DNA of 11,217 bases. Origin: Ignavibacteriota bacterium. Its GTDB lineage: Bacteria; Bacteroidota; Ignavibacteria; UBA10030; SZUA-254. Of this stretch, positions 1 to 6,937 are shown piece by piece. Made by a program: the position numbers and the translations under genes. Location: contig JACPVN010000122.1 in the NCBI GenBank assembly GCA_016191715.1, positions 1 to 11,217 on the forward strand, read 5' to 3'. The notes beneath the pieces are model-generated. The model had not been told where the DNA came from. It saw only the letters and a program-made list of their open reading frames with translations, and searched no databases. Numbering within the stretch: position 1 is the stretch's first letter; each line of letters begins with the position of its first letter.

Positions 1-282
1 AATCTTCAACTCGATATGCTCGGAACGCCGTTTCAAATCCGTGTGTGGAAAGAGTTAGTGAAGATTGAATACGGAGCGACAATCACATACAAACAATTAG
101 CGAGACGAGTAAAAGCGCCACAAGCGTTTCAAGCAGTTGGAAGGGCGAATGCATCCAATCCATTGCCGATTATTATCCCGTGTCATCGTATTCTTGGTTC
201 TGATGGTTCGCTTGTCGGCTATGCTTCGGGAATCAAAACAAAAGAATTTTTGCTTCGACTTGAAGGCGCGATTATGCTTTGA
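1..282 (+). CDS. O6-alkylguanine-DNA alkyltransferase, C-terminal part (5' end outside window)
   Basis: The reading frame is open from base 1 and stops at TGA 280-282, so the gene starts upstream of the window. The visible part is the DNA-binding and active-site domain of the Ogt/MGMT family, which repairs O6-alkylguanine by moving the alkyl group irreversibly onto its own cysteine. Supporting motifs are GTPFQIRVW (bases 25-51), the helix around TYKQLARRV, the RAN segment of the Arg-finger helix, and the acceptor motif IPCHRI with its cysteine codon at 181-183. A GSLVGYASG glycine-rich turn follows, then a normal C-terminus. Only the 3' part is visible, so a stand-alone Ogt/MGMT cannot be told apart from the C-terminal domain of an Ada-like protein. 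A second protein with the same domain is encoded at 7625-8683, so the genome carries at least two alkyltransferase domains. The family call is firm; the architecture is not. Confidence 0.93.
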   Translation, partial: NLQLDMLGTPFQIRVWKELVKIEYGATITYKQLARRVKAPQAFQAVGRANASNPLPIIIPCHRILGSDGSLVGYASGIKTKEFLLRLEGAIML

Positions 283-304
283 GTGGTTACCGTACACCAC
301 TCAA
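279..304 (+). terminator. Hairpin overlapping the alkyltransferase stop codon, possible terminator
   Basis: TTGAGTGGT (279-287) is perfectly complementary to ACCACTCAA (296-304), giving a 9-bp stem with an 8-base loop. The 5' arm contains the TGA stop codon. Only a short, mixed T-rich stretch follows (CATCTTTC), so termination is plausible but a canonical U-tract is missing. Confidence 0.4.
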
Positions 305-413
305 CATCTTTCAACCTTCAACTTAGTCCCCCGACTAATATTTAACTTGCATATTTATTCTCGCTCTGTTCCCTCCCGGAGGAAATACAACTTCCCTACA
401 ATGTAATTCAATC

Positions 414-1103
414 ATGGTCACAAACGAACATATCCTTCATTTCACTCTGACTGAAGATGAAATTAAATTCTGCATTCTTAAAGCGAAGAATAATTTTAGC
501 ATTGCACGACGGGACAATTTAAGAAGCAGACACAGGAATATTCAATTTGATTGCATCGTACGCGGATATGTCGGTGAATATGTAATATTGAAATGGGTAA
601 AATCGTTTAACATTGAATTTGAAAAAACGAATTACTTCATGGAAGATGAGAACATGGATATAGATTTTTATTACAAAAAGAAGAATCTTGAATTAAAGAC
701 CTCCCTCATTCCGGACATAGATGGGACAGTTGACCGCGCAATTCAAATCAGGGATATCAAACTGATAAAAAGAGATTCACGAATTGAAGAACTGAAAGGA
801 GATGTCCACTTGCAAATATTTTTTCAGCAACGAAGAAAAGCAAAAGATGCCTGGCTTCAAGAGCAAAAAATTGACTTGGATAGTCCGGACATCAATTATC
901 TTTATCAAATGCTATTTGCAAATGTTTATCTGAATACAACGTACATTGTCGGATGGATTGACAAACCAACATTAGTGGAAAGAATCAATGCGTTACCGTC
1001 TGGGCAAAGAATTTGGAAGTACGCAAAACGTGAATTCTGGGTTTGCCCAATCAGAACAAGTAATCCACCAATAGAACTAATTCCTTATCTTTCGGATTTG
1101 TAA
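414..1103 (+). CDS. Orphan protein with a PD-(D/E)XK nuclease-like signature, function unknown
   Basis: This 229-residue soluble protein belongs to no named family I can identify with confidence. Residues 51-95 carry the order of motifs expected of a PD-(D/E)XK nuclease core: a helix with GYVGEY (Glu55), then MDIDF with Asp82 and Asp84, a short strand-turn of lysines (88-90), and LELKTS with Glu93 and Lys95. A hydrophobic strand VHLQIFF (131-137) follows. The second half is rich in Trp and charged residues (VGWIDKPTLVERI, KREFWVCPI) and could serve in substrate recognition. There is no signal peptide or membrane segment. No clear ribosome binding site precedes ATG 414. The gene looks more AT-rich than the permease and helicase genes, which hints at transfer. 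No methyltransferase or other restriction partner lies beside it. The nuclease fold is inferred from motif spacing; a diverged non-catalytic member is possible. Confidence 0.6.
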   Translation: MVTNEHILHFTLTEDEIKFCILKAKNNFSIARRDNLRSRHRNIQFDCIVRGYVGEYVILKWVKSFNIEFEKTNYFMEDENMDIDFYYKKKNLELKTSLIPDIDGTVDRAIQIRDIKLIKRDSRIEELKGDVHLQIFFQQRRKAKDAWLQEQKIDLDSPDINYLYQMLFANVYLNTTYIVGWIDKPTLVERINALPSGQRIWKYAKREFWVCPIRTSNPPIELIPYLSDL

Positions 1104-1107
1104 ATCC

Positions 1108-1140
1108 TTTCGGTTATTTATTTGACTTGAATTATTTTTG
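1108..1140 (+). promoter_or_regulatory. Candidate Bacteroidota-type promoter for the helicase cluster
   Basis: TATTTTTG at 1133-1140 matches the TAnnTTTG -7 consensus of Bacteroidota sigma-ABfr promoters. TTTC at 1108-1111 sits 21 bases upstream, near the position of the -33 TTTG box, with one mismatch. Transcription would start near 1147, which fits translation from ATG 1201. This is a visual match in AT-rich DNA only. Confidence 0.25.
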
Positions 1141-1200
1141 AAATTCTTCTTTGACATCTCATCACATTTGCCTATCATTGCACACACAAAAACGAACTTC

Positions 1201-3417
1201 ATGACCTTTCTTCACAATTTAAACACGCCGCAACAAGATGCTGTGAAAGCATTAGAAGGACCCGTATTAATAGTGGCGGGTGCGGGAAGTGGAAAGACTC
1301 GCGTACTCACCTATCGCATCGCCCATCTACTTTCCATCGGAGTGCCGGCTTATCAGATTCTTGCCCTGACGTTTACCAATAAAGCGGCGAACGAAATGAA
1401 GGAGCGAATTCACAATATTGTCGGTGAGAAAAGTCATTCGCTCTGGATGGGGACGTTTCACTCAATCTTTGCTCGAATACTGCGTTACGAATGTACGAAG
1501 ATCGGTTTCGAGAAGAACTTTTCGATTTATGATGATAATGACAGCATTGGGCTCATCAAACGAATTATGAATTCTATGGGAATCCCGACTCAGCAATTCA
1601 ATCCCAACGCAATTCAATCAACCATCAGCAACGCAAAGAATCAACTTGTAACGCCCGACGAGTTTGGCAGATATGCTCATTCGATGTACGAAGAAAAGAC
1701 AACAGTCATTTTCGCTGAGTATCAGAAACAACTTCTTCAAAGCAATGCTATGGATTTTGATGACTTACTTCTCAAACCTATTACACTCTTCCATCAGCAT
1801 AGCGATGTTCTGCAAAAATATCAGGATAGATTTCGCTTTATTCTCGTGGATGAATATCAGGATACAAACCACGTTCAATATGTTCTCCTGAAAACACTTG
1901 CAGAGAAATACAAAAATATTTGTGTTGTGGGTGATGATGCACAAAGCATCTACGCGTTTCGGGGGGCTGATATCAGGAACATTCTGGATTTCCAAAAAGA
2001 TTATCCCGGCGCAAAAACATTTCGGCTTGAGCAGAACTACCGCTCGACGAAATTCATTCTAAGCGTGGCTGATCGGCTTATCAAACACAATCAGGGGCAA
2101 ATTCCTAAAACTCTTTGGACTGACAACGACAATGGCGACCCGATTCATGTTATCGAATGTGTAGATGACCGGGAAGAAGGAAGTCAGATTGTCAACAGAA
2201 TTACGAATGATGCTCAACGCTTTAAGTTGGATTTGAAACACTTCGCTGTATTGTATCGAACGAACGCTCAATCCCGTTCATTGGAAGATGCAATGCGGAA
2301 AAACAGTATTCCTTATGTTATCGTTGGAGGTGTTGCGTTTTATCAACGGAAAGAAATCAAAGATTTACTCGCATACTTTCGGGTGATTGTCAATCCTCAA
2401 GATACAGAGAGTTTACTGCGCATTGTTAATTTTCCGGTTCGTGGTCTCGGTGATGTTGCGCTTGGAAACATCAAAGAATTTGCTGTTCAACAGAATATCT
2501 CACTACTCGAAAGTGTGCATCGTTCGAGAGAAAATCCGAAACTTAGTCCTCGGGCAAAATCTGGCGCAATTCAATTTTCTCTAATGACAAAGAAATACAC
2601 CGAACTGAAGAACGCAGTTTCTATGAGTGAATTCTCCCGCGCGTTTGTTGATGAAATCGGTGTGTTGAAAATGTTCAAAGAAGAAGCAACACCGGAATCT
2701 ATGGCTCGATGGGAAAACGTGCAGGAGTTGCTTTCGGCTATATCTGAGTTTCAGAATGAACATCCCGAAGCAACCTTCGAACAGTTTCTCGAAGAAGTCG
2801 CCCTCGTTTCCGATATTGACCAATGGGAAGATAAACACAATGCCATTACCCTGATGACACTTCACAGTGCAAAAGGATTGGAGTTTCCCGTAGTCTTTGT
2901 AGCCGGATTGGAAGAAGGATTGTTACCCTTTTATCCTTCACAAATAGAAGAAAATGAACTCGAAGAGGAGCGACGGTTGTTGTATGTGGGGATCACGCGA
3001 GCAATGAAGAAACTTTACCTCACCTATACACGAAGCCGATACCGTTTCGGTGATGTTACACTTCAATCTCCCTCCCGGTTTATTTCGGAAATTCAAGGGA
3101 GGGGTGTTGAAGCATATAACTCATTTAAACGATTTCATCAACGCAAAGACGAAAACAGATTTTCGCCATCTTACAAAAAGAAAAGTTATCAACAGGAACG
3201 AGAAATATTTGCTGACACGATGCCCGATTACGAGAGCATGAATGATGTTTCAAAAGGATTGCGAGTCGGAAGTATCGTCGAGCATGAAGAATTTGGTCGG
3301 GGGAGAACGCTGAGTATTTCGGGAAAAGGAGAAATGATGAAAGCCGTAGTTCTGTTCGAGAGTGTCGGAGCGAAAAGTCTTATGGTAAAATATGCACGGC
3401 TATTGATTTACTCCTGA
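1201..3417 (+). CDS. uvrD: ATP-dependent 3'-5' DNA helicase, UvrD/PcrA family (SF1A)
   Basis: A 738-residue helicase that unwinds DNA in nucleotide-excision and mismatch repair and clears recombinase from DNA. All SF1A motifs are in order: Q-motif LNTPQQDAV (7-15), Walker A AGAGSGKT (26-33), motif Ia LTFTNKAA (56-63), MGTFHS (83-88), Walker B/motif II VDEYQD (216-221), motif III GDDAQSIYAFRGAD (244-257), motif IV LEQNYRS (276-282), motif V TLHSAKGLEFP (553-563) and motif VI RRLLYVGITRA (591-601). The last 50 residues (VGSIVEHEEFGRG onward, 689) form the Tudor-like tail that in PcrA/UvrD contacts RNA polymerase. I chose ATG 1201 because the Q-motif then sits at the usual distance. The frame opens earlier at TTG 1138, but that adds 21 residues unlike the family. 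The TGA stop shares its A with the ATG of the next gene (translational coupling). Confidence 0.96.
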   Translation: MTFLHNLNTPQQDAVKALEGPVLIVAGAGSGKTRVLTYRIAHLLSIGVPAYQILALTFTNKAANEMKERIHNIVGEKSHSLWMGTFHSIFARILRYECTKIGFEKNFSIYDDNDSIGLIKRIMNSMGIPTQQFNPNAIQSTISNAKNQLVTPDEFGRYAHSMYEEKTTVIFAEYQKQLLQSNAMDFDDLLLKPITLFHQHSDVLQKYQDRFRFILVDEYQDTNHVQYVLLKTLAEKYKNICVVGDDAQSIYAFRGADIRNILDFQKDYPGAKTFRLEQNYRSTKFILSVADRLIKHNQGQIPKTLWTDNDNGDPIHVIECVDDREEGSQIVNRITNDAQRFKLDLKHFAVLYRTNAQSRSLEDAMRKNSIPYVIVGGVAFYQRKEIKDLLAYFRVIVNPQDTESLLRIVNFPVRGLGDVALGNIKEFAVQQNISLLESVHRSRENPKLSPRAKSGAIQFSLMTKKYTELKNAVSMSEFSRAFVDEIGVLKMFKEEATPESMARWENVQELLSAISEFQNEHPEATFEQFLEEVALVSDIDQWEDKHNAITLMTLHSAKGLEFPVVFVAGLEEGLLPFYPSQIEENELEEERRLLYVGITRAMKKLYLTYTRSRYRFGDVTLQSPSRFISEIQGRGVEAYNSFKRFHQRKDENRFSPSYKKKSYQQEREIFADTMPDYESMNDVSKGLRVGSIVEHEEFGRGRTLSISGKGEMMKAVVLFESVGAKSLMVKYARLLIYS

Positions 3418-4283
3418 TGAAAATTCTTCTTAAAATACTGAAGTCAATCTGGTACTACGTCAAAGTCTTCTACCTTCGTATGAAAGAAGAAGATATTCTT
3501 TTCATGTCTTCAGGGTTATCGTTTAATGGTATTCTTTGTTTGATTCCGTTGCTGTTGTTGCTTACCTCACTGCTCGGCATTTTCCTCAGTTCAGATGAAC
3601 TCGCACTGAAGCAACTCAACGAAGTATTGAACACCGCATTCCCTTCAGAGCCGTACGCTACGACAATTAAGGAAACGATTCAACAGGTGATGGAAGATAC
3701 GATGAACCACAAAACATCGTACGGACTGATTGGCATGGGCATTTTACTTTGGACGGCAACTTCTCTTTTCAGCGCAACCCGTACTATCCTCAATCGGATT
3801 TACAGAAGCAAATCTTCCAAGTTAGTTATCCTGACAATACTTGAGGATTTATTGTGGGTTGTCATCGTCGGTGTGTTGTTTATCGTGACAAGCATTTTCC
3901 CGTGGCTGATGTCGGTCGCTGAATCGCTTGTCCATGAAGTTCCCTCGTTCGGCAGGATTGATTTGAAGGCTGTTTTGGATTTTGTTCCGTCGGCAGTTTC
4001 AATCTTTCTGACGTTTCTCATGTTTTTCATCCTGTATCGCTTTGTCCCCGATTATGGTGTAAACACGAAAACCGGAATCATTTCATCTATTGCAACAACA
4101 ATTCTGTGGATTGGAGCGGGAAAACTGTTTGGATGGTATCTTGCACAGTTTCATTCATTCACAAAATTATATGGAACGTATGCTTTCATGCTTGTTTTCA
4201 TCGTCTGGATTTACTATTCTTCTGTTGTCTTTATCGTGGGTGCGATAATCGGACAACTTTACAAAGAACAACCAAAGGAATAA
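3417..4283 (+). CDS. YihY/BrkB-family inner-membrane protein
   Basis: A 288-residue integral membrane protein of the YihY/BrkB family, once mislabelled ribonuclease BN; its molecular role is not established. Six hydrophobic segments are visible at about residues 36-57, 103-121, 137-165, 187-208, 218-243 and 253-280. Family hallmarks are the SGLSFNGILCLIPLLLLL stretch in helix 1, LLWTATSLFSATRTILNRIYR after helix 2 with its basic cytoplasmic end, FVPD (209-212), and the closing LYGTYAFMLVFIVWIYYSS helix. Length is typical. The start codon overlaps the helicase stop by one base (TGATG) with no ribosome binding site of its own, so it is probably translated by coupling. The next gene starts 4 bases after its stop. 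The helicase/membrane-protein pairing gives no clear functional link; shared transcription is inferred from spacing. Confidence 0.9.
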   Translation: MKILLKILKSIWYYVKVFYLRMKEEDILFMSSGLSFNGILCLIPLLLLLTSLLGIFLSSDELALKQLNEVLNTAFPSEPYATTIKETIQQVMEDTMNHKTSYGLIGMGILLWTATSLFSATRTILNRIYRSKSSKLVILTILEDLLWVVIVGVLFIVTSIFPWLMSVAESLVHEVPSFGRIDLKAVLDFVPSAVSIFLTFLMFFILYRFVPDYGVNTKTGIISSIATTILWIGAGKLFGWYLAQFHSFTKLYGTYAFMLVFIVWIYYSSVVFIVGAIIGQLYKEQPKE

Positions 4284-4287
4284 CACA

Positions 4288-4554
4288 ATGGAAAACCAAA
4301 ACGAAGAACGGAATCTTGTTCCCGTTGAAACATATTCAAGTCAGATGGATGCTCAACTTGCACACGCAACATTATCCGCGGCAGGAATAGAATCACTTAT
4401 TTCAAGTGATGATGCCGGTGGAATGTTACAATATATGGACTATGTTAAAGGTATAAAACTTTTTGTTGATGAAACAAATGTTGAAGAAGCCAAGACGCTT
4501 CTTGAACAAGAAGCAACTCCCGATACAGACGAACAACAACCCGTTGTAGCTTAG
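4288..4554 (+). CDS. Small DUF2007-domain protein
   Basis: An 88-residue acidic cytosolic protein. Residues 10-74 match the DUF2007 pattern (putative signal-transducing or metal-binding-associated domain of unknown role): a first strand LVPVETYSS, a helix with DAQLAHATLSAAGI, strand ESLISSDDAG, strand GIKLFVDE, then helix NVEEAKTLLE. The last 14 residues are a disordered acidic tail. A good ribosome binding site AAGGAA (4275-4280) lies inside the end of the preceding membrane-protein gene, 7 bases before ATG 4288. The 4-base gap to that gene makes co-transcription likely. DUF2007 proteins are commonly small stand-alone polypeptides, so the length is normal. The domain call is fairly safe; a biological role cannot be given. 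Confidence 0.82.
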   Translation: MENQNEERNLVPVETYSSQMDAQLAHATLSAAGIESLISSDDAGGMLQYMDYVKGIKLFVDETNVEEAKTLLEQEATPDTDEQQPVVA

Positions 4555-4583
4555 TGAAACATCTTTGCATTCTTTCAACATGC

Positions 4584-4604
4584 ATCACTAATCACTAATC
4601 ACTA
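4584..4604. repeat. Three tandem copies of a 7-base unit ATCACTA
   Basis: ATCACTA occurs three times head to tail with no mismatch, 13 bases upstream of the permease start codon. It occupies the position of the 5' untranslated region, where copy-number change could alter spacing or expression. It is short enough to be chance or slippage. Confidence 0.75.
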
Positions 4605-4616
4605 AGTATAACGTAC

Positions 4617-6128
4617 ATGCTTAATCAATTATTTCGCACAAAAAGTCTCAATGTAATTTTACGTGATTCTGAAGAACCGCAACATCAACTGAAGCGCACG
4701 CTCGGTGTATTTGATTTACTGATGCTCGGCATCGGCGCAATCATCGGTACAGGAATATTTGCCGTAGTCGGCACTGCCGCCGCAGGCGGAGCTGACCATC
4801 TCGGCGCGGGCCCAGGGGTAATGGTTTCCTTTTTGATTACCGCAATCGCCTGTGCATTCTGTGCCTTGTGCTATGCCGAGTTTGCCTCGATGGTTCCGAT
4901 TTCAGGAAGCGCTTACACGTACTCGTATGCGACGCTCGGAGAATTGATTGCATGGATAATCGGATGGGATTTGATTATTGAATACGCGATTGGAAATGTC
5001 GCCGTTGCTATATCCTGGGCGGCGTATTTTCACCAATTGTTTGATGGAATGGGAGTTCACATTCCTGCATGGATTTCCGTTGATTATCGGTCGGCAGTTC
5101 AAGCGGCAAGTGCGGTAGCAATTGACGGCGCGCCGAATCCGTCGAACTCATTGGCTTACGAAGCATTTTTGAATCATCCCACATTTCTTGGTATTCCTAT
5201 CGTATTTAATTTTCTTGCATTTACGATTGTAGCATTTGTTACATGGATACTTGTCATTGGTGTAAAAGAATCAGCACGAGTGAACAATCTAATGGTGATT
5301 CTGAAAATTGTTATCCTCTTTTTCTTCATCGGCGTTGGCGCGATGTATGTCAAACCGGAAAATTGGTCTCCATTCTTTCCGAATGGATTGACAGGAGTGT
5401 GGACAGGCGCGAGTTTAATTTTCTTCGCCTTCATCGGGTTCGATGCAATATCAACTGCGGCAGAAGAATGTAAAAATCCCGCGAAAGATATGCCAAGAGG
5501 AATTTTGTGGTCGTTGTTTATCTGTACGTTAATTTATGTCGCAACAGCCGCTGTTCTCACAGGCATCATTCCATGGAACCAACTCGGTGTTGCTGACCCG
5601 CTTGCCGCCGCGTTGTCGTATCTGCAACTTGATTGGGCGGCTGGAATAGTTTCATTCGGGGCAGTCGTTGCAATGACTGCCGTTCTTCTTGTCTTTCAAC
5701 TTGGTCAGCCGAGAATATTTTTTGCAATGTCCCGTGATGGATTACTTCCAAAAGTATTTGCAAAAGTTCATCCGAAATATAAAACACCACACGTTACAAC
5801 TATCTGGACAGGAGTTGCAGTTGCAGTCTTTTCGAGTTTTGCCAACTTGAACGAAATTGTTGAACTTACAAACATCGGAACTCTTTTCGCATTCATGCTT
5901 GTTTGTCTCGGTGTGTTAATTCTAAGAAAAAAAGACCCGAACCGACATCGTTCGTTCAAAACTCCATGGGTTCCGCTCGTACCGTTGCTCGGCATAGGTA
6001 TGTGTTTATATTTGATGCTCGGTTTGCCGTGGGTTACTTGGGTTCGGTTTGGAGTGTGGTTACTCATCGGCATCGCCGTGTATTTCTTTTATGGATTCCG
6101 ACACAGTAAACAAAAAGCAACGGCATAA
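4617..6128 (+). CDS. APC-superfamily amino-acid permease, cationic amino-acid transporter (CAT) type
   Basis: A 503-residue inner-membrane transporter with about 12 hydrophobic segments, most likely importing or exchanging amino acids. Helix 1 carries the APC substrate motif GIGAIIGTGIF (38-48), whose unwound Gly-rich turn binds the amino-acid backbone. Other landmarks are EFASMVPISGSAYTYSYA (88-105), the helix-6 signature FFAFIGFDAISTAAEECKNP (269-288) typical of the CAT branch, MSRDGLLP (371-378), and a C-terminal pair of helices ending in a basic tail RHSKQK. The extended segment between about 145 and 190 (YRSAVQAASAVAIDG...) is an inserted extracytoplasmic loop also seen in bacterial CAT homologues. 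No strong ribosome binding site precedes ATG 4617. The 62-base gap upstream makes it a probable separate unit. Substrate is not predictable from sequence; cationic amino acids are suggested only by the subfamily. Confidence 0.93.
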   Translation: MLNQLFRTKSLNVILRDSEEPQHQLKRTLGVFDLLMLGIGAIIGTGIFAVVGTAAAGGADHLGAGPGVMVSFLITAIACAFCALCYAEFASMVPISGSAYTYSYATLGELIAWIIGWDLIIEYAIGNVAVAISWAAYFHQLFDGMGVHIPAWISVDYRSAVQAASAVAIDGAPNPSNSLAYEAFLNHPTFLGIPIVFNFLAFTIVAFVTWILVIGVKESARVNNLMVILKIVILFFFIGVGAMYVKPENWSPFFPNGLTGVWTGASLIFFAFIGFDAISTAAEECKNPAKDMPRGILWSLFICTLIYVATAAVLTGIIPWNQLGVADPLAAALSYLQLDWAAGIVSFGAVVAMTAVLLVFQLGQPRIFFAMSRDGLLPKVFAKVHPKYKTPHVTTIWTGVAVAVFSSFANLNEIVELTNIGTLFAFMLVCLGVLILRKKDPNRHRSFKTPWVPLVPLLGIGMCLYLMLGLPWVTWVRFGVWLLIGIAVYFFYGFRHSKQKATA

Positions 6129-6211
6129 ATTATTCAAACAAAACGCTCGCATTTTCTATAACATAACAACGGATGGGAAGAATATTCTTGACCACAACAT
6201 GGAGAACTACA

Positions 6212-6748
6212 ATGAAATATCTATTTCTTGTTACATCATTCGTTCTTGTTCTTACAATACATAGTTTTTCTCAAACAGATTCGTTACATAAAACAACATT
6301 TGTCGAACGCAATCTGGGCGGACCACGTATGGGATTGACGTACATTGCTGACAACGGAGAATTATCGCAATCGTTTCGGGATAAAAACCTTGGACGATTG
6401 ATAAGTCAGTTCGGTTGGCTTTTTGAATATCAGGTTATTCCCAAAAGCGAAGCTCCGACGTTTCTTGTTCAGTTCACTGCTATGGTTGCCGGTGTTGAGC
6501 GTGGCGTGTTTTATCCAAACATCTCACTCGTGATGGGACTTCGCACGTTCGATGGCTACGAACTTGGTTTAGGACCCAACATTATGCTGGGAAGCGGAAT
6601 GATTTCACACTCAGCGCTTACTGTCGGCATAGGAAAGAACTTTATGTACGGAGATGTCAACATTCCCGTCAATCTTTCCATCTCGACAAGTCCGAAAGGA
6701 ACGAGAGTGAATTTTATGTTCGGGTATGCGATAGCGAAAACTAAGTAG
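6212..6748 (+). CDS. Small exported protein, probable outer-membrane or periplasmic, function unknown
   Basis: A 178-residue protein I cannot assign to a family. ATG 6212 is preferred because it gives a clean Sec signal peptide (MKYLFLVTSFVLVLTIHSFS, cleavage near residues 20-21) and has GGAG at 6201-6204, 7 bases upstream. An in-frame ATG at 6173 would bury the signal behind 13 polar residues. The mature part has alternating short hydrophobic/polar strands separated by Gly-rich turns (GPRMGLTYIAD, APTFLVQFTAMVAGV, NISLVMGLRTF, YELGLGPNIMLGSG, ALTVGIGKNF, VNLSIST, TRVNFMFGYAIA). This is the look of a small transmembrane beta-barrel of about 8 strands, with the final strand close to the C-terminus. 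It is followed after 7 bases by a strong inverted repeat. The beta-barrel reading is inference; a soluble beta-rich periplasmic protein is the alternative. Confidence 0.72.
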   Translation: MKYLFLVTSFVLVLTIHSFSQTDSLHKTTFVERNLGGPRMGLTYIADNGELSQSFRDKNLGRLISQFGWLFEYQVIPKSEAPTFLVQFTAMVAGVERGVFYPNISLVMGLRTFDGYELGLGPNIMLGSGMISHSALTVGIGKNFMYGDVNIPVNLSISTSPKGTRVNFMFGYAIAKTK

Positions 6749-6755
6749 ATTTTAT

Positions 6756-6826
6756 TCTGTGGAAGGTAACATGACGCAGGTCTTTGTCGTGTAGGATGGT
6801 TCCACAGATTTCGATAGCCATCCTAC
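6756..6826. repeat. Two interlocked 9-bp inverted repeats (pseudoknot-type order)
   Basis: TCTGTGGAA (6756-6764) pairs perfectly with TTCCACAGA (6800-6808), and GTAGGATGG (6791-6799) pairs perfectly with CCATCCTAC (6818-6826). The second stem can be lengthened by wobble pairs. The arms come in the order A-B-A'-B', with B and A' directly adjacent. The two stems therefore cannot be nested hairpins: they either exclude each other or form an H-type pseudoknot. The set begins 7 bases after the stop codon of the preceding gene. Confidence 0.7.
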
Positions 6827-6837
6827 GTGTTTACTCT

Positions 6838-6857
6838 ACTTTTCAATATTGAAAAGT
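6838..6857. repeat. Perfect 20-bp palindrome
   Basis: ACTTTTCAAT (6838-6847) is followed immediately by its exact reverse complement ATTGAAAAGT (6848-6857). With no spacer it is better suited to a dimeric DNA-binding protein than to an RNA hairpin. It lies 80 bases upstream of the DUF1801/OmdA gene, so an operator is one reading. Confidence 0.6.
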
Positions 6858-6859
6858 CA

Positions 6860-6898
6860 ATCTGCCGCCCTCGCAGATCAGAACAAAGACAGAGGGCG
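6860..6898 (+). terminator. Alternative hairpins: possible terminator/attenuator upstream of the DUF1801 gene
   Basis: ATCTGC (6860-6865) pairs with GCAGAT (6873-6878), leaving the 7-base loop CGCCCTC. That whole loop (6866-6872) is complementary to GAGGGCG (6892-6898). The second, GC-rich stem is followed by the pyrimidine-rich stretch TATTGTATTTTCC. Together this could be a terminator with an alternative hairpin, or a compact pseudoknot. No clean U-run is present. Confidence 0.35.
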
Positions 6899-6937
6899 TA
6901 TTGTATTTTCCTTTTAGTTTAACAAACATCTGTATAT

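Noticed and set aside
283..413. Possible small gene or regulatory site around the palindrome CCTCC-C-GGAGG (372-382)
   Set aside because: The gap is short, frames are not coding-like, and GGAGG is too far (31 bases) from ATG 414 to serve as its ribosome binding site.
414..1103. A complete restriction-modification or defence system around the nuclease-like gene
   Set aside because: Neighbours on both sides are repair and housekeeping genes; no methyltransferase, helicase-effector pair or toxin partner is present.
1138..1200. TTG at 1138 as an earlier helicase start
   Set aside because: It adds 21 residues without family similarity, lacks a ribosome binding site and overlaps a candidate -7 box; ATG 1201 gives the normal N-terminus.
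5768..6073. 101-codon open frame antisense to the permease gene
   Set aside because: Composition and position are those of a shadow of a GC-richer coding region; no ribosome binding site or homology signal was seen.
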